Shown here: piece after piece, positions 8,997 through 16,861 of the stretch
Layout of the letters: the number at the start of each line of letters is the position of its first letter
How positions within the stretch are numbered: the stretch's first letter is position 1
Source of the DNA: Actinospineispora acaciae DSM 45401
Lineage (GTDB): Bacteria; Actinomycetota; Actinomycetes; Mycobacteriales; Pseudonocardiaceae
Assembly (NCBI RefSeq): GCF_000620785.1
Contig: NZ_JIAI01000017.1
Coordinates: 62,001-126,000 of the forward strand
Length of the DNA stretch: 64,000 nt
Reading direction: 5' to 3'
The notes under the pieces: generated by a model
The model's input: only the letters and a program-made list of their open reading frames with translations
Databases searched by the model: none
Told to the model about the DNA's origin: nothing
Program-made: the position numbers and the translations under genes

Positions 8997-9089
8997 CTAG
9001 CCGTCGTCGCCGATCGGTGTCGTGTCGACGATGAGCGCCACATTCTGGTCCAGTGAGCGGGCGAACGCCCGGGTAACCGTCGGCATCAT
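8997..9089 (-). CDS. Candidate 30-residue small protein downstream of the Tad operon
   Basis: A near-perfect Shine-Dalgarno AAAGGAGG lies 1 nt upstream of ATG 9089 and 4 nt upstream of a second ATG at 9086. The frame encodes a 30-residue peptide beginning MMPTVTRAFARSLDQ and ending TTPIGDDG. No family is recognised. The last Tad gene ends about 80 bp upstream on the same strand, so it could be the operon's last cistron or a separate transcript. The close spacing to the first ATG favours the second. Real only if conserved; the ribosome binding site is the sole positive evidence. Confidence 0.35.
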   Translation of the reverse strand: MMPTVTRAFARSLDQNVALIVDTTPIGDDG

Positions 9090-9167
9090 GCCTCCTTTCT
9101 GGCTAACGCCCGTTCGCAGATTCGGGGGAACCATTCGCCGCCGGACATATCACTCTGGTCACATTTG

Positions 9168-9548
9168 TCACTCTGATACCGGTCCGGCGCGGGCTCGCCC
9201 GTGCGCGGTGGGGCCTGGCAGCATCGAGATCGGAGCTCGTACCTCGGTCTCCACGAACGCCTCCCATCCGGAGAGATGGCAGCTGACCAGCGGCGCGGCC
9301 ATCGCGTCCGTCACTCGGGAGCCCTGGGCGCAGGCGGCGGGTTCACCGTCCGCCGCGTGGCCGGCGGCCGCCAGCGCGGCGAGGTCGGCGGCCGCTTCGG
9401 CGCGGTGCCGGCCGGACACGGCTGCCCCCAGGTTGATGCCGAACGCGGCCAGCGCGAGCAGGGCCGCGACCGCGCCGGCGGCCCATACGGTGGCCAGGCC
9501 TCGGTCCCGTTCAGTGCGGGAGCTGCCTTTCGTGCGGGTCGTGATCAT
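9168..9548 (-). CDS. TadE-like protein of the helicase/secretion neighbourhood (Rv3654c-like)
   Basis: The 126-residue protein has a basic N-terminus (about 20 residues), one hydrophobic segment starting near GLATVWAAGAVAALLALAA, and an Ala-rich ectodomain containing a Cys pair (about residues 73 and 90). It resembles the TadE-like actinobacterial family encoded beside the DECH helicase. Unlike the upstream TadE, it lacks the Glu at +5 after the Gly, so it may not be processed as a pseudopilin. Its start overlaps the preceding gene stop by 4 nt. It is the last recognised gene of the operon. Confidence 0.8.
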   Translation of the reverse strand: MITTRTKGSSRTERDRGLATVWAAGAVAALLALAAFGINLGAAVSGRHRAEAAADLAALAAAGHAADGEPAACAQGSRVTDAMAAPLVSCHLSGWEAFVETEVRAPISMLPGPTAHGRARAGPVSE

Positions 9549-9967
9549 GGTCGCCCGCCCGGCGTTTCCGGGTTCTGGCCGCCGGTCGTGGCGTGCTCGC
9601 CGGGATCGCCGGCCAGGGTGCCGGGTTCGAGAACGCCGACCGCGCTCGCGGACACGGTCAGCGCGGGCAGCGGACCGGCGATCCCGCTCGACACCTCGAC
9701 GGTCACCAGATCGCCGACGATGCCGATCGTGATCGACGCGCCGGCCGGAGCGATCGATGCGCCGGCCGAGCGCGCCCGATCCGGCTCACCGCGCGCCACG
9801 AGACGGGCCGTCTCTCGGGCGGCGTCCAGGCAGCGCAACTGCGCCCCGGCCGCCGCGATGGCCCCGATGACCAGCGCGAGGACCATCACCAGCGAGCACA
9901 GCGCCAGCGCCGCCTCGACGGTGACGGTGCCCCGGTCGTCGCCGACGGCCCACTCCGCGCGCGCCAT
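9545..9967 (-). CDS. TadE-family pseudopilin (Rv3655c-like)
   Basis: The 140-residue protein has a short charged leader ending DDRG, followed by TVTVEAALAL, which has the conserved Glu at +5 of class III pilins, then a single hydrophobic helix. This predicts prepilin peptidase cleavage after Gly13 and membrane insertion. The C-terminal part is an extracellular domain ending in a Pro/Gly-rich tail. It is coupled by an ATGA overlap to the TadE-like gene that follows and lies 4 nt after the pilin stop. Family functions indicate a minor pseudopilin of the Tad apparatus. Confidence 0.85.
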   Translation of the reverse strand: MARAEWAVGDDRGTVTVEAALALCSLVMVLALVIGAIAAAGAQLRCLDAARETARLVARGEPDRARSAGASIAPAGASITIGIVGDLVTVEVSSGIAGPLPALTVSASAVGVLEPGTLAGDPGEHATTGGQNPETPGGRP

Positions 9968-9971
9968 GGCC

Positions 9972-10172
9972 TCAGAAGGTGACCGAGAGGGCGCGCTGCA
10001 CGATCGAGGTGAGCGCGCCGACCACCGAGTCGCCGCGAACGACGGCGTAGAGAACGGCGGCGAACGCGGCGGCGGCGATCGTGCCTATGGCGTACTCGGC
10101 CGTGGACATTCCGGCGTCACCGGCCAGGCCGGCCCGCAGCCGGGTGGTGAGCCACCGACTGAGCCTGTTCAT
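9972..10172 (-). CDS. Flp/Tad major pilin-like protein (DUF4244)
   Basis: The 66-residue protein has a 21-residue basic leader ending GDAG, then MSTAEYAIG with Glu at +5 and a hydrophobic helix. This is the layout of class III (Flp) prepilins, with cleavage expected between Gly21 and Met22. It corresponds to Rv3656c. A strong ribosome binding site (AAGGAGGAAATC) precedes the ATG, consistent with high expression of the main pilus subunit relative to its operon partners. No prepilin peptidase gene lies in the window. Confidence 0.9.
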   Translation of the reverse strand: MNRLSRWLTTRLRAGLAGDAGMSTAEYAIGTIAAAAFAAVLYAVVRGDSVVGALTSIVQRALSVTF

Positions 10173-10235
10173 GATTTCCTCCTTGATGTGTCCGACCGCG
10201 TCGGCGTCTCCGACACGGAAGCGTTGGGCCGGCGA

Positions 10236-10952
10236 TCACCATTGCGTCGACAGGCCGGTGGCGAGGCCGATCACCACGGGCACCACGCCGAGGGAGAGGA
10301 ACGCCGGCAGGAAGCACAGGCCGAGTGGGCCGGTGATGAGGACCCCGGCTCGTTGACCTCGGGCGGTCACCAGGTCCAGCGCGCTCGCGCGGATCTCCGC
10401 GGCGGCCGCTTCGGCCACGGCGGCCAGGCTCGCGCCACTGCGCGCCGAGCGCCGGGCCGCCCGCGCGAGCTTGTGCACGGGCGAGGAGTCGGCCACTTGC
10501 CAGGCCTCTTTGGGGTCTGCTCCGAGCGCGAGCCGGTCGGCGATCGTGCGCAGCTCGTCGGCGGTGGGGCCAGCGACCCGTGCGGCGGCGGCGCGCACGG
10601 CCGGTGCCACCGGCAACCCGGCCCGCAGGCACGCGGCCAGCAGGTCCCAGCCGCCGGCGAGCCGCAGCGGGGACACGGCCGGGGCGGTGGATCGGGCGAG
10701 CAGCCGGCGCGACAGCACGGCGGCCCCGAGCCCGAGCGGTAGCGCGAGCACCGCGCCGGTGATTCCGCCGAGCGTGCTGGCGGTCAGCAGCGCGATCGCC
10801 AGCCCACAGCCGGCGGCGAGGAGCGGCCGGCGGGTCTGCGGTGTGGGGCCGGGCGGTGTGTCCGGCGGGTAGAGCAGGAGCAGTCGGGAGCGCCCGGGCG
10901 AACTGGACGGGGCGATCACCAGCGCGGCCGCGAGCAAGAGCAACGACGTCAT
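10236..10952 (-). CDS. tadC: TadC-like type II/IV secretion inner-membrane platform protein
   Basis: The 238-residue protein has two N-terminal hydrophobic segments, a T2SSF-like cytoplasmic domain containing GWDLLAACLRAGLPV and ARSARSGASLAAVAE, and two C-terminal hydrophobic segments. It is the equivalent of Rv3657c. The ATG at 10952 overlaps the TGA of tadB, so the pair is translationally coupled. With TadB it would form the membrane platform on which the TadA ATPase drives pilin polymerisation. A 63-bp gap separates it from the pilin gene. Confidence 0.88.
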   Translation of the reverse strand: MTSLLLLAAALVIAPSSSPGRSRLLLLYPPDTPPGPTPQTRRPLLAAGCGLAIALLTASTLGGITGAVLALPLGLGAAVLSRRLLARSTAPAVSPLRLAGGWDLLAACLRAGLPVAPAVRAAAARVAGPTADELRTIADRLALGADPKEAWQVADSSPVHKLARAARRSARSGASLAAVAEAAAAEIRASALDLVTARGQRAGVLITGPLGLCFLPAFLSLGVVPVVIGLATGLSTQW

Positions 10953-11818
10953 TCCGGCACCGCCTTCGACATGATTCGTCCGCTCCAGGTGACTCCGGCG
11001 CAAACCAGCGCGGTCCCGACGACCAGGAGTAGCTGGCCGACCGGGGTCGCGGTGAGCACGTGCCACGGGTTCGCACCGATTCCTTGGCCGAGCGCGATGC
11101 CCAGCAGCGGCAGCCCGGCCAGCACGGCGGCGCTGGCTTTGGGGCCGGCGAGCTGGGCCGTCACCTGGCCGGTCAACCGGATGCGCGCGTCGAGGTCGGC
11201 CCGTACCGCGTCGAGGAGCTCGGCGAGCGCGACGCCGTGCCGTTCGGCGAGCGCCCAGGCGCCTGCCAGTCGTTCGAGCTCGCCCGGGAGGTCGGGTTCC
11301 GCGGTGGCGTACCGCCCGAGCAGCGCGGGCACGTCGGCGCCCAGCCTCGCTCCTGTTGCGACGGACGCGAGCACCCGGTGTACGGCGGCGGTTCCGGAGG
11401 TGGCCGCGTCCGCGGCGGCGTTCGCCGGGTGAGCGCCGGCGCGGAGCTCGGTCGTCATCACCCCGAGGGCGTCCACCAGCGCAGTCAGCTCGGCCTCGGT
11501 GCGCCGCCGGCGTGCGGCGACCCGTCGGCGGTGCAGCCACAGGCCGCCGAGCATCGAGCCGGCGAGCGCCCCGGCGGGGCCCGCGAGCGCGAGGCCGAGC
11601 AGCGCCGTGGCGGTCAGTTGCAGCGGGGCGCTGGTCCGCACCCGTGCCGACCGATGGAGCAACCCACGGGCCCACGACCGGGCGCCACCTTCGTCGGTCG
11701 GCAACACCGCGGCCAGTCGGTGCCGCTCGGGTCGGGCCGGCCAGCAGCCGACCGCCACGGCGAGTGCCAGCGCGGCGCCGACCCAGGACCAGTGTGCGGC
11801 GGACGATGCGGTCACCAT
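10949..11818 (-). CDS. tadB: TadB-like type II/IV secretion platform protein
   Basis: The 289-residue protein has an N-terminal membrane helix, a short internal hydrophobic pair around LGLALAGPAGALAGSMLGGL, a T2SSF domain (TELRAGAHPANA and AERHGVALAELLDAV) and a C-terminal helix pair. It corresponds to Rv3658c. The gene overlaps tadA by 7 nt upstream and tadC by 4 nt downstream, giving one tightly packed transcript. Its role as a platform partner of TadC comes from the Tad family. Confidence 0.88.
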   Translation of the reverse strand: MVTASSAAHWSWVGAALALAVAVGCWPARPERHRLAAVLPTDEGGARSWARGLLHRSARVRTSAPLQLTATALLGLALAGPAGALAGSMLGGLWLHRRRVAARRRRTEAELTALVDALGVMTTELRAGAHPANAAADAATSGTAAVHRVLASVATGARLGADVPALLGRYATAEPDLPGELERLAGAWALAERHGVALAELLDAVRADLDARIRLTGQVTAQLAGPKASAAVLAGLPLLGIALGQGIGANPWHVLTATPVGQLLLVVGTALVCAGVTWSGRIMSKAVPE

Positions 11819-12972
11819 GGCGGGCGCACCCCTCGCTCGCGCAGCAGCACTTCCAGCGCGGGGCGTCCGTCACCCCAGCCCCGGCGGTACTCCCAGACCG
11901 GACGGATGGCCAGCTCGCCGTCGGCTCGGTCGATCACCGCGACCGCGGCGAGTCGGCGGGCGCCGTCGGCGGTTCGGACGACGTGCAGGACAACCTGAAC
12001 GGCCGCCGCCAACTGGCTGTGCAACGCCGTCCTGGACATCCCGCCGAGCGCGGCCAGCGCCTCCAGCCGGGCCGGTACCTCCCGGGTGGAGTTGGCGTGC
12101 ACGGTGCCGGCGCCGCCCTCGTGGCCGGTGTTGAGCGCGGCGAGCAGATCACACACCTCGGCCCCGCGTACCTCGCCGACTATCAGGCGATCGGGGCGCA
12201 TTCGTAGCGCCTGGCGCACCAGATCCCGGAGAACCACCTCGCCGGCGCCCTCGATGTTGGGCGGCCGCGCCACCAGGCGAACCACGTGCGGGTGGGTCGG
12301 CCGGAGCTCCTCAGCGTCCTCGACGCACACCACTCGTTCGTGTCCGGGAACGCAGCCGATCAGCGCCGACAGCAGCGTGGTCTTCCCGGACGCGGTGCCA
12401 CCGGCGATCAGGAACGCCAGCCGGGCGTCCACGATCGTCCGGAGCAGTTGCCAGCCGGCGCCGTCCACGGTCCCGAGCCGATGCAACGTGGCCAGGTCGT
12501 GCACGGCCGGGCGCAGCGTGCGCAGCGACAGGCAGGTGCCGTCGGCGGCGATCGGGGCGAGCACGGCATGCATCCGCACGCCGCTGCCGGGAAGCCGGGC
12601 GTCCACGTACGGGCTCGCGTCGTCCAGGCGCCGCCCGGCGGCGAGCGCCAACCGTTGGGCGAGCCTGCGCACCGAGGCTTCGTCGGGGAACCGCACCTCG
12701 GTGCGTTCCAGGCCGTCTCCTCGATCGACCCAGACCGCGTCCGGGGCGGTGACCAGTACGTCGGTGGTGCGGGAGTCCCGCAGCAACGGCTCGAGCGGGC
12801 CTGCTCCGGTGAACTCCTGCTGGAGCAGCCGCAACGCCGACAACACATCGACGTCCGAGACGACACCGCCCGCCTCGGCCCGCACGGCCGCCGCGACCAC
12901 CGACGGCGTGACCTCGCCCCCGGCGCTGGCCAGCCGCTCCCGTACCCGGTCGACGAGCGTCGGCGCCGTCAC
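11812..12972 (-). CDS. tadA: TadA/CpaF-family pilus assembly ATPase
   Basis: The 386-residue ATPase powers pilin assembly. Walker A is GGTASGKTT (about residues 191-199), an Asp box VCVEDAEE follows, Walker B is RLIVGEVRG, and the His box is around TGHEGGAGTVHAN. The N-terminal domain contains the CpaF-type LLRDSRTTDVLV segment. The start is GTG 12972, overlapping the ssd stop codon as GTGA. It is orthologous in position and family to Rv3659c, the helicase/secretion neighbourhood ATPase. Confidence 0.93.
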   Translation of the reverse strand: MTAPTLVDRVRERLASAGGEVTPSVVAAAVRAEAGGVVSDVDVLSALRLLQQEFTGAGPLEPLLRDSRTTDVLVTAPDAVWVDRGDGLERTEVRFPDEASVRRLAQRLALAAGRRLDDASPYVDARLPGSGVRMHAVLAPIAADGTCLSLRTLRPAVHDLATLHRLGTVDGAGWQLLRTIVDARLAFLIAGGTASGKTTLLSALIGCVPGHERVVCVEDAEELRPTHPHVVRLVARPPNIEGAGEVVLRDLVRQALRMRPDRLIVGEVRGAEVCDLLAALNTGHEGGAGTVHANSTREVPARLEALAALGGMSRTALHSQLAAAVQVVLHVVRTADGARRLAAVAVIDRADGELAIRPVWEYRRGWGDGRPALEVLLRERGVRPPW

Positions 12973-14060
12973 CCCGACCCCTCCGCTCGCGTCTGGCTGT
13001 GCAGCTCATCGAGCACCGCCCTGGCGGCCACGGCGAGCGGGCCTCGGCCGGCGCCGGGGGGCGTGCCTCGATCCAACGCGCGGGCCAGCCCCGGTTGCGG
13101 GCGCATCGCGTGCAGCAGCGGCAAGCCGAGCGCGCCGGCCACGTCCCGGGGCGACAGGCCACCCGGTGCCGGCCCTCGCACCACCAACCTCACCGGCGCG
13201 CCCCGCTGGCTGAGCACCGAGGCAACCCGGGCCGCGGCGGCCGTCGAGCGCACCTCGGCGGGGACCACCAGGACGCTCAGATCGGCGTTGTCGAGCGCGG
13301 CGAGCGCCGCCTCGGTCGGGTACCGGGGCAGGTCGCAGACGACCGTCTCGCCGGCGCGCCGGCCGGCGTCCAGAACCGACGCCACCGCTCCAGGCCTGGG
13401 GCCCGAGCCGGACCGATCGCACGACAGCAGGGTGAGCTCGCCCGCGCCTCCTCCGCCCACCGCCGGGATCGGCAGCGCGGACCGCAGCGAGGCAGCCGGC
13501 ACCCGTCCCTCGGACAACGCCAGGTCCGGCCAGCGCAGCCCTCGCACCTCCTCGGCGCCGAGGAGCAGGTCGAGCCCGCCGCCGAGCGGGTCGCAGTCGA
13601 CCAGCATGGCCCGCTCACCGTCGGCCACCCCGGTGACCGCCACGGCCGCCGCCAGCACCGAAGCTCCGGCGCCACCCCTCCCGCCCACCACGGCGAGAAC
13701 CCGGCCCCGGTTGCTGACGCCTTCGGCGGCGTCGGCCAGCGCCGATACCAGCCAGGCCTCGCCGTCCGGCAACTCGACCACCTGCTCGGCGCCGATGGCG
13801 ACCGCGTGCTGCCACAGCCCGTCCGCGGTCTGCCCGCGACTGACCACGACGACCCTCGGCCGACGCGCCAGCCCGGCCCGCGCGCAGTTCTGCGCCGCCG
13901 GCTCGTCGAGCAGCACCAGCGGTGCCGACGCCCATCGCAGCCGGGCCGCCGAGGCGTCCGGCACCCGCTCCAACTCGCAACCGGCGGCCGCCGCGAGCCG
14001 CAGGACGTCGTCGAGCAACTCTCCGTCGGCGACCAGGACCAGAGCTCGTGGTTGCTCCAC
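12969..14060 (-). CDS. ssd: CpaE/TadZ-like ATPase, septum-site-determining protein homologue (Rv3660c-like)
   Basis: The 363-residue protein begins at GTG 14060, 8 nt after GGAGG. An N-terminal receiver-like region (about 1-110) is followed by a MinD/ParA-like ATPase domain with a deviant Walker A, VGGRGGAGASVLAAA, and a MLVDCDPLGGG strand. The lysines of a normal MinD P-loop are replaced (GGRGGAGAS), so nucleotide hydrolysis may be weak. In Mycobacterium this gene (ssd) affects septation, and CpaE/TadZ proteins localise Tad machines to a cell pole. It is first in the Tad operon, with the DnaA-box-like pair about 100 bp upstream. Confidence 0.88.
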   Translation of the reverse strand: MEQPRALVLVADGELLDDVLRLAAAAGCELERVPDASAARLRWASAPLVLLDEPAAQNCARAGLARRPRVVVVSRGQTADGLWQHAVAIGAEQVVELPDGEAWLVSALADAAEGVSNRGRVLAVVGGRGGAGASVLAAAVAVTGVADGERAMLVDCDPLGGGLDLLLGAEEVRGLRWPDLALSEGRVPAASLRSALPIPAVGGGGAGELTLLSCDRSGSGPRPGAVASVLDAGRRAGETVVCDLPRYPTEAALAALDNADLSVLVVPAEVRSTAAAARVASVLSQRGAPVRLVVRGPAPGGLSPRDVAGALGLPLLHAMRPQPGLARALDRGTPPGAGRGPLAVAARAVLDELHSQTRAEGSG

Positions 14061-14161
14061 GGGTGCCTCCAGGTTCGGATGGGGCGGCGCGGAGGTGGCG
14101 CGCCGGGACCCCTCCACCTTCGGCGAGGGAGGGTGATCGCGGCGGCAGAGTTGATCAAGCT

Positions 14162-14188
14162 TGTGGATAACTGCCGGGTTGTGGACAG
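14162..14188 (-). promoter_or_regulatory. Two DnaA-box-like sequences
   Basis: On the minus strand, TTATCCACA (14170-14162) matches the bacterial DnaA box exactly, and CTGTCCACA (14188-14180) differs at one base from the actinobacterial form TTGTCCACA. They share orientation and lie 18 bp apart, about 100-130 bp upstream of the ssd start. A pair can regulate transcription; it is too few for an origin. Confidence 0.4.
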
Positions 14189-14203
14189 GTGACGGCGTGC
14201 GTG

Positions 14204-14220
14204 GTTCCGCGGCGCGGAAC
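14204..14220. promoter_or_regulatory. 17-bp palindrome, possible operator
   Basis: GTTCCGCGGCGCGGAAC is a perfect inverted repeat (7-bp arms, GGC centre) in the divergent spacer, next to the DnaA-box-like pair. Size and symmetry suit a dimeric repressor site. No cognate regulator is adjacent. Confidence 0.3.
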
Positions 14221-14316
14221 TGTCGGTGTCGCACGGCATGATTGGAAATGGGGGTCCCCCCTTGCGTGCGCGCGGGCGCGGGCGGGCGACGCGCGCGCGG
14301 ACGCAGGCTGGCGCGT

Positions 14317-14364
14317 ACAGGCGCGGACTGGCACAGGCGCGGACTGGCGCGAGCGCGGGCTGGC
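14317..14364. repeat. 16-bp tandem repeat tract
   Basis: ACAGGCGCGGACTGGC occurs twice in perfect tandem (14317-14332 and 14333-14348), followed by a degenerate third copy, GCGAGCGCGGGCTGGC (14349-14364). Further degenerate relatives seem to extend on both sides. It is noncoding and looks like a slippage-prone minisatellite. Confidence 0.75.
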
Positions 14365-14669
14365 ACGGGCTGAGCGCGGCCACGGGTTGACGCGAGAGCC
14401 CGTGCGTGCACACGGGCTATGTGGGCGCGCGCAGGCGACGGCAGCGAGATCACTGGCGCGGCCCCACTGACAACGATTGTCAAACGCGCACGGACGAGAT
14501 CGCCTCCCGCGGGCCCGGACGCCGCAACCGCGCCCGCCACGAACGCACCTCGCACGAACGCACACCAAGACCCAAAACTTGACCACAACCCCGCTGGCGA
14601 AGCCGCCCTCTGTACCGCAGAATTTCGGCGCGGGGAACGAGCCCGACCGTCGAACAAGAAGGCGCGCCA

Positions 14670-16031
14670 ATGACGACCGCCAGCGACCGCACCACCTCGG
14701 GCGCCGAAACGAAGTTCAAGCGCGTCCTGGGCCTGCCCTCACTGCTGTTCTTCGGCCTCGCCTACATGGTCCCCCTGACCGCATGGACGACCTACGGCGT
14801 AGTCACCACCACCACCGAAGGCCACCTCCCCACGGCCTACGTCATCACCACCATCGCGATGCTCTTCACCGCCTACAGCTACGGCCGCATGGTGATCGCC
14901 CAACCGATCGCCGGCTCCGCCTATTCCTACAGCTCACGAGCCTTCGGCCGCCCCGTCGGCTTCATGGTCGGCTGGGCACTCCTACTCGACTACATCTTCC
15001 TGCCGATGATCAACTACCTGGTCACCGGCCTCTACCTCGGCGAGTACTTCCCCTCCGTCCCCCGCCCCGTCTGGATCATCCTCGCGGTAATCCTCGTAAC
15101 TTCCCTCAACATCCTCGGAATCAAGCTCCTGACCAGCATGAACGCAATCCTGGTCGCCGCACAGTTCATCTTCGTCGCGGTCTTCGCGGCCCTGGCCCTG
15201 CACGCCATCGCCACCGGCACCAGGGTGCCCTCGCCCCTAGCGCCCTTCTACCAACCCGGCATGAGCACCCACCTCGTCGTAGCGGGAGCGGCGATCCTGG
15301 CGCTGTCGTTCCTGGGCTTCGACGCGGTGTCCACCCTCGCCGAGGAGACGAACGACCCCGCGCGGCGGATACCCAAAGCGATAGTGCTGTGCGCCCTGGC
15401 CGGCGGGATCGTCTACATCGTCCAGTCCTACCTCGGCCACCTGATCTTCCCGGACTTCGCCTCCTTCGCCGACCACCAGGACGTGGCCGCCGCCGACGTC
15501 ATGCGCTCCCTCGGCGGCGACCTGCTCAACACCTTCTTCACCGCCACCTTCGTCTCCGCCGGGTTCGCCTGCGCGATGGCCAGCCAGGCCAGCGTGGCGC
15601 GGGTGCTGTTCGCGATGGGCCGGGACGGCAGCCTGCCCAGGCGGGTGTTCGGCTGGCTGCACCCTCGGTTCCGGACCCCGGTGACGGCGAACCTGGTGGT
15701 CGGCGTGTTCGGGCTGACGGCGCTGGTCATCGACCTGGCCACGGTGTCGTCGATGATCTCCTTCGGCGCGCTGGCCGCGTTCTCCTTCGTCAACCTGTGC
15801 GTGATCAAGCACTACATGATCGACAACGGTCGGCGGGAGATCTTCAGGTACGGCGTGGTCCCGGCGGTCGGCGTGCTGGTCACCCTCTACCTGTGGATGC
15901 AGCTCAGCGGGCTGACGTTCGTGATCGGGCTGAGCTGGCTGGTCGTCGGGCTCGGTTACCTCACGTGGCTGACCAGGGGGTTCCGCCGCCCGCCGCCGGC
16001 GATGTACACCGGGGACGAAGATCAGAACTGA
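14670..16031 (+). CDS. APC-superfamily amine/amino acid permease (PuuP-like)
   Basis: The 453-residue protein has about 12 hydrophobic helices. The N-terminal LGLPSLLFFGLAYMVPL stretch and the SFLGFDAVSTLAEET segment are typical of APC permeases, closest in feel to putrescine importers of the PuuP type. ATG 14670 follows AAGAAGG. Its last 10 nt overlap the end of the convergent SDR gene. The transport substrate is inferred from family resemblance only. The SDR and MFS genes next to it could form a metabolic group, but no shared pathway is evident. Confidence 0.85.
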   Translation: MTTASDRTTSGAETKFKRVLGLPSLLFFGLAYMVPLTAWTTYGVVTTTTEGHLPTAYVITTIAMLFTAYSYGRMVIAQPIAGSAYSYSSRAFGRPVGFMVGWALLLDYIFLPMINYLVTGLYLGEYFPSVPRPVWIILAVILVTSLNILGIKLLTSMNAILVAAQFIFVAVFAALALHAIATGTRVPSPLAPFYQPGMSTHLVVAGAAILALSFLGFDAVSTLAEETNDPARRIPKAIVLCALAGGIVYIVQSYLGHLIFPDFASFADHQDVAAADVMRSLGGDLLNTFFTATFVSAGFACAMASQASVARVLFAMGRDGSLPRRVFGWLHPRFRTPVTANLVVGVFGLTALVIDLATVSSMISFGALAAFSFVNLCVIKHYMIDNGRREIFRYGVVPAVGVLVTLYLWMQLSGLTFVIGLSWLVVGLGYLTWLTRGFRRPPPAMYTGDEDQN

Positions 16032-16774
16032 TAGCGCCGCAGCCCGCCGTCCACCGGGATCACCGTGCCGGTGATGTAGCGGGCCAGCGGCGAGGCCAGG
16101 AAGCACACCAGGTTGGCGATGTCCTCGCCCCGCCCGTACTCGCCGACCGGGATCTCGTGCTCGGACTGCCACGCCCGGTACTCCGGGGTGTAGTTCCGCT
16201 CGATCTGCTCGCTCATGATCCGTCCGGGCGGGATCGAGTTGACGGTGATGCCGTGCGTGCCGACCTCGCGGGACAGTCCCTTGGCCCAGGCGTGCAGCGC
16301 GGCCTTCGCGGAGAACGCCCCGTTGATCCCCTCCGGCTCGGACTTGCCGGTGATGTTGACGATCCGCCCCCAGCCGCCGGCGACCATCGGTTCGAGCAGC
16401 CGACCGGTGAGCTGGCGGTGCCGGGTGAAGTTGAGCGTCAGCGCCTCGTCCCACTCCGCCTCGCCGGTGTGCCGGGTGAACGGGCGGCTGCCGCCGGCGT
16501 TGTTGACCAGGATCTGGACAGCGCCGAGCGCGTCCAGGGCACCGGACGCGATCCGGTCGGCGGCGTCGGCGGCCAGGAAGTCCTGCGCCAGCACCGTCGG
16601 CGCCGGCCCGCCGGCCTCCTGGATATCGGTAGCGAGCTCGGCCAGCCGGTCCGCGCGCCGGGCCGTGATCACCAGCCGCACCCCCTCGCGGCCCAGCGCG
16701 AGCGCGACCGCCCTGCCGATCCCGCTGCTGGCTCCGGTGACCAGCCCGGTGCGGCCGGCGATGTCGAGCTCCAT
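16022..16774 (-). CDS. SDR-family oxidoreductase with Phe in place of the catalytic Tyr
   Basis: The 250-residue protein starts at ATG 16774 and has the NAD(P)-binding TGASSGIG motif (residues 13-20), NNAGG (91-95), and a C-terminal GTVIPVDGG motif typical of classical SDRs. At the active site, where YxxxK is expected, it reads FSAK (Phe154, Lys157). The codon is TTC on the coding strand, so no ambiguity arises. A Thr/Ser pair (Thr142, Ser145) stands near the usual Ser. It may be a non-redox SDR, or use a different acid, so function should not be assigned as 3-oxoacyl reductase. It is divergent from the MFS gene at 16862 across an 87-bp spacer. Confidence 0.85.
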   Translation of the reverse strand: MELDIAGRTGLVTGASSGIGRAVALALGREGVRLVITARRADRLAELATDIQEAGGPAPTVLAQDFLAADAADRIASGALDALGAVQILVNNAGGSRPFTRHTGEAEWDEALTLNFTRHRQLTGRLLEPMVAGGWGRIVNITGKSEPEGINGAFSAKAALHAWAKGLSREVGTHGITVNSIPPGRIMSEQIERNYTPEYRAWQSEHEIPVGEYGRGEDIANLVCFLASPLARYITGTVIPVDGGLRRYQF

Positions 16775-16861
16775 GTGGAAATCCTCTCTGGCGCGTGATC
16801 GCCCATCCTGTATACCGTCATTCGTCGTACCCCGAGACGTCGACGTCCACGGGAGGGCGTA

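Larger units (their letters stand above)
14061..14669. other. 609-bp spacer between the divergent Tad operon and APC permease, rich in repeats
   Basis: No convincing gene is present; open frames have unnatural Arg/Ala composition. From the Tad side it holds a pair of DnaA-box-like sequences, a 17-bp palindrome and a tandem 16-bp repeat tract, each listed separately. The part from 14250 to 14450 is very rich in CGCG and GGCG words. The divergent promoters of ssd and the permease must lie here, but no strong consensus stands out. Confidence 0.6.

Noticed and set aside
10236..11873. Long frame covering tadC and running into tadB
   Set aside because: The upstream part is a shadow frame of tadB; the real start is ATG 10952, overlapping the tadB stop.
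14162..14188. Possible replication origin at the DnaA-box pair
   Set aside because: Only two boxes, no AT-rich unwinding region, and no dnaA, dnaN or gyr genes nearby.
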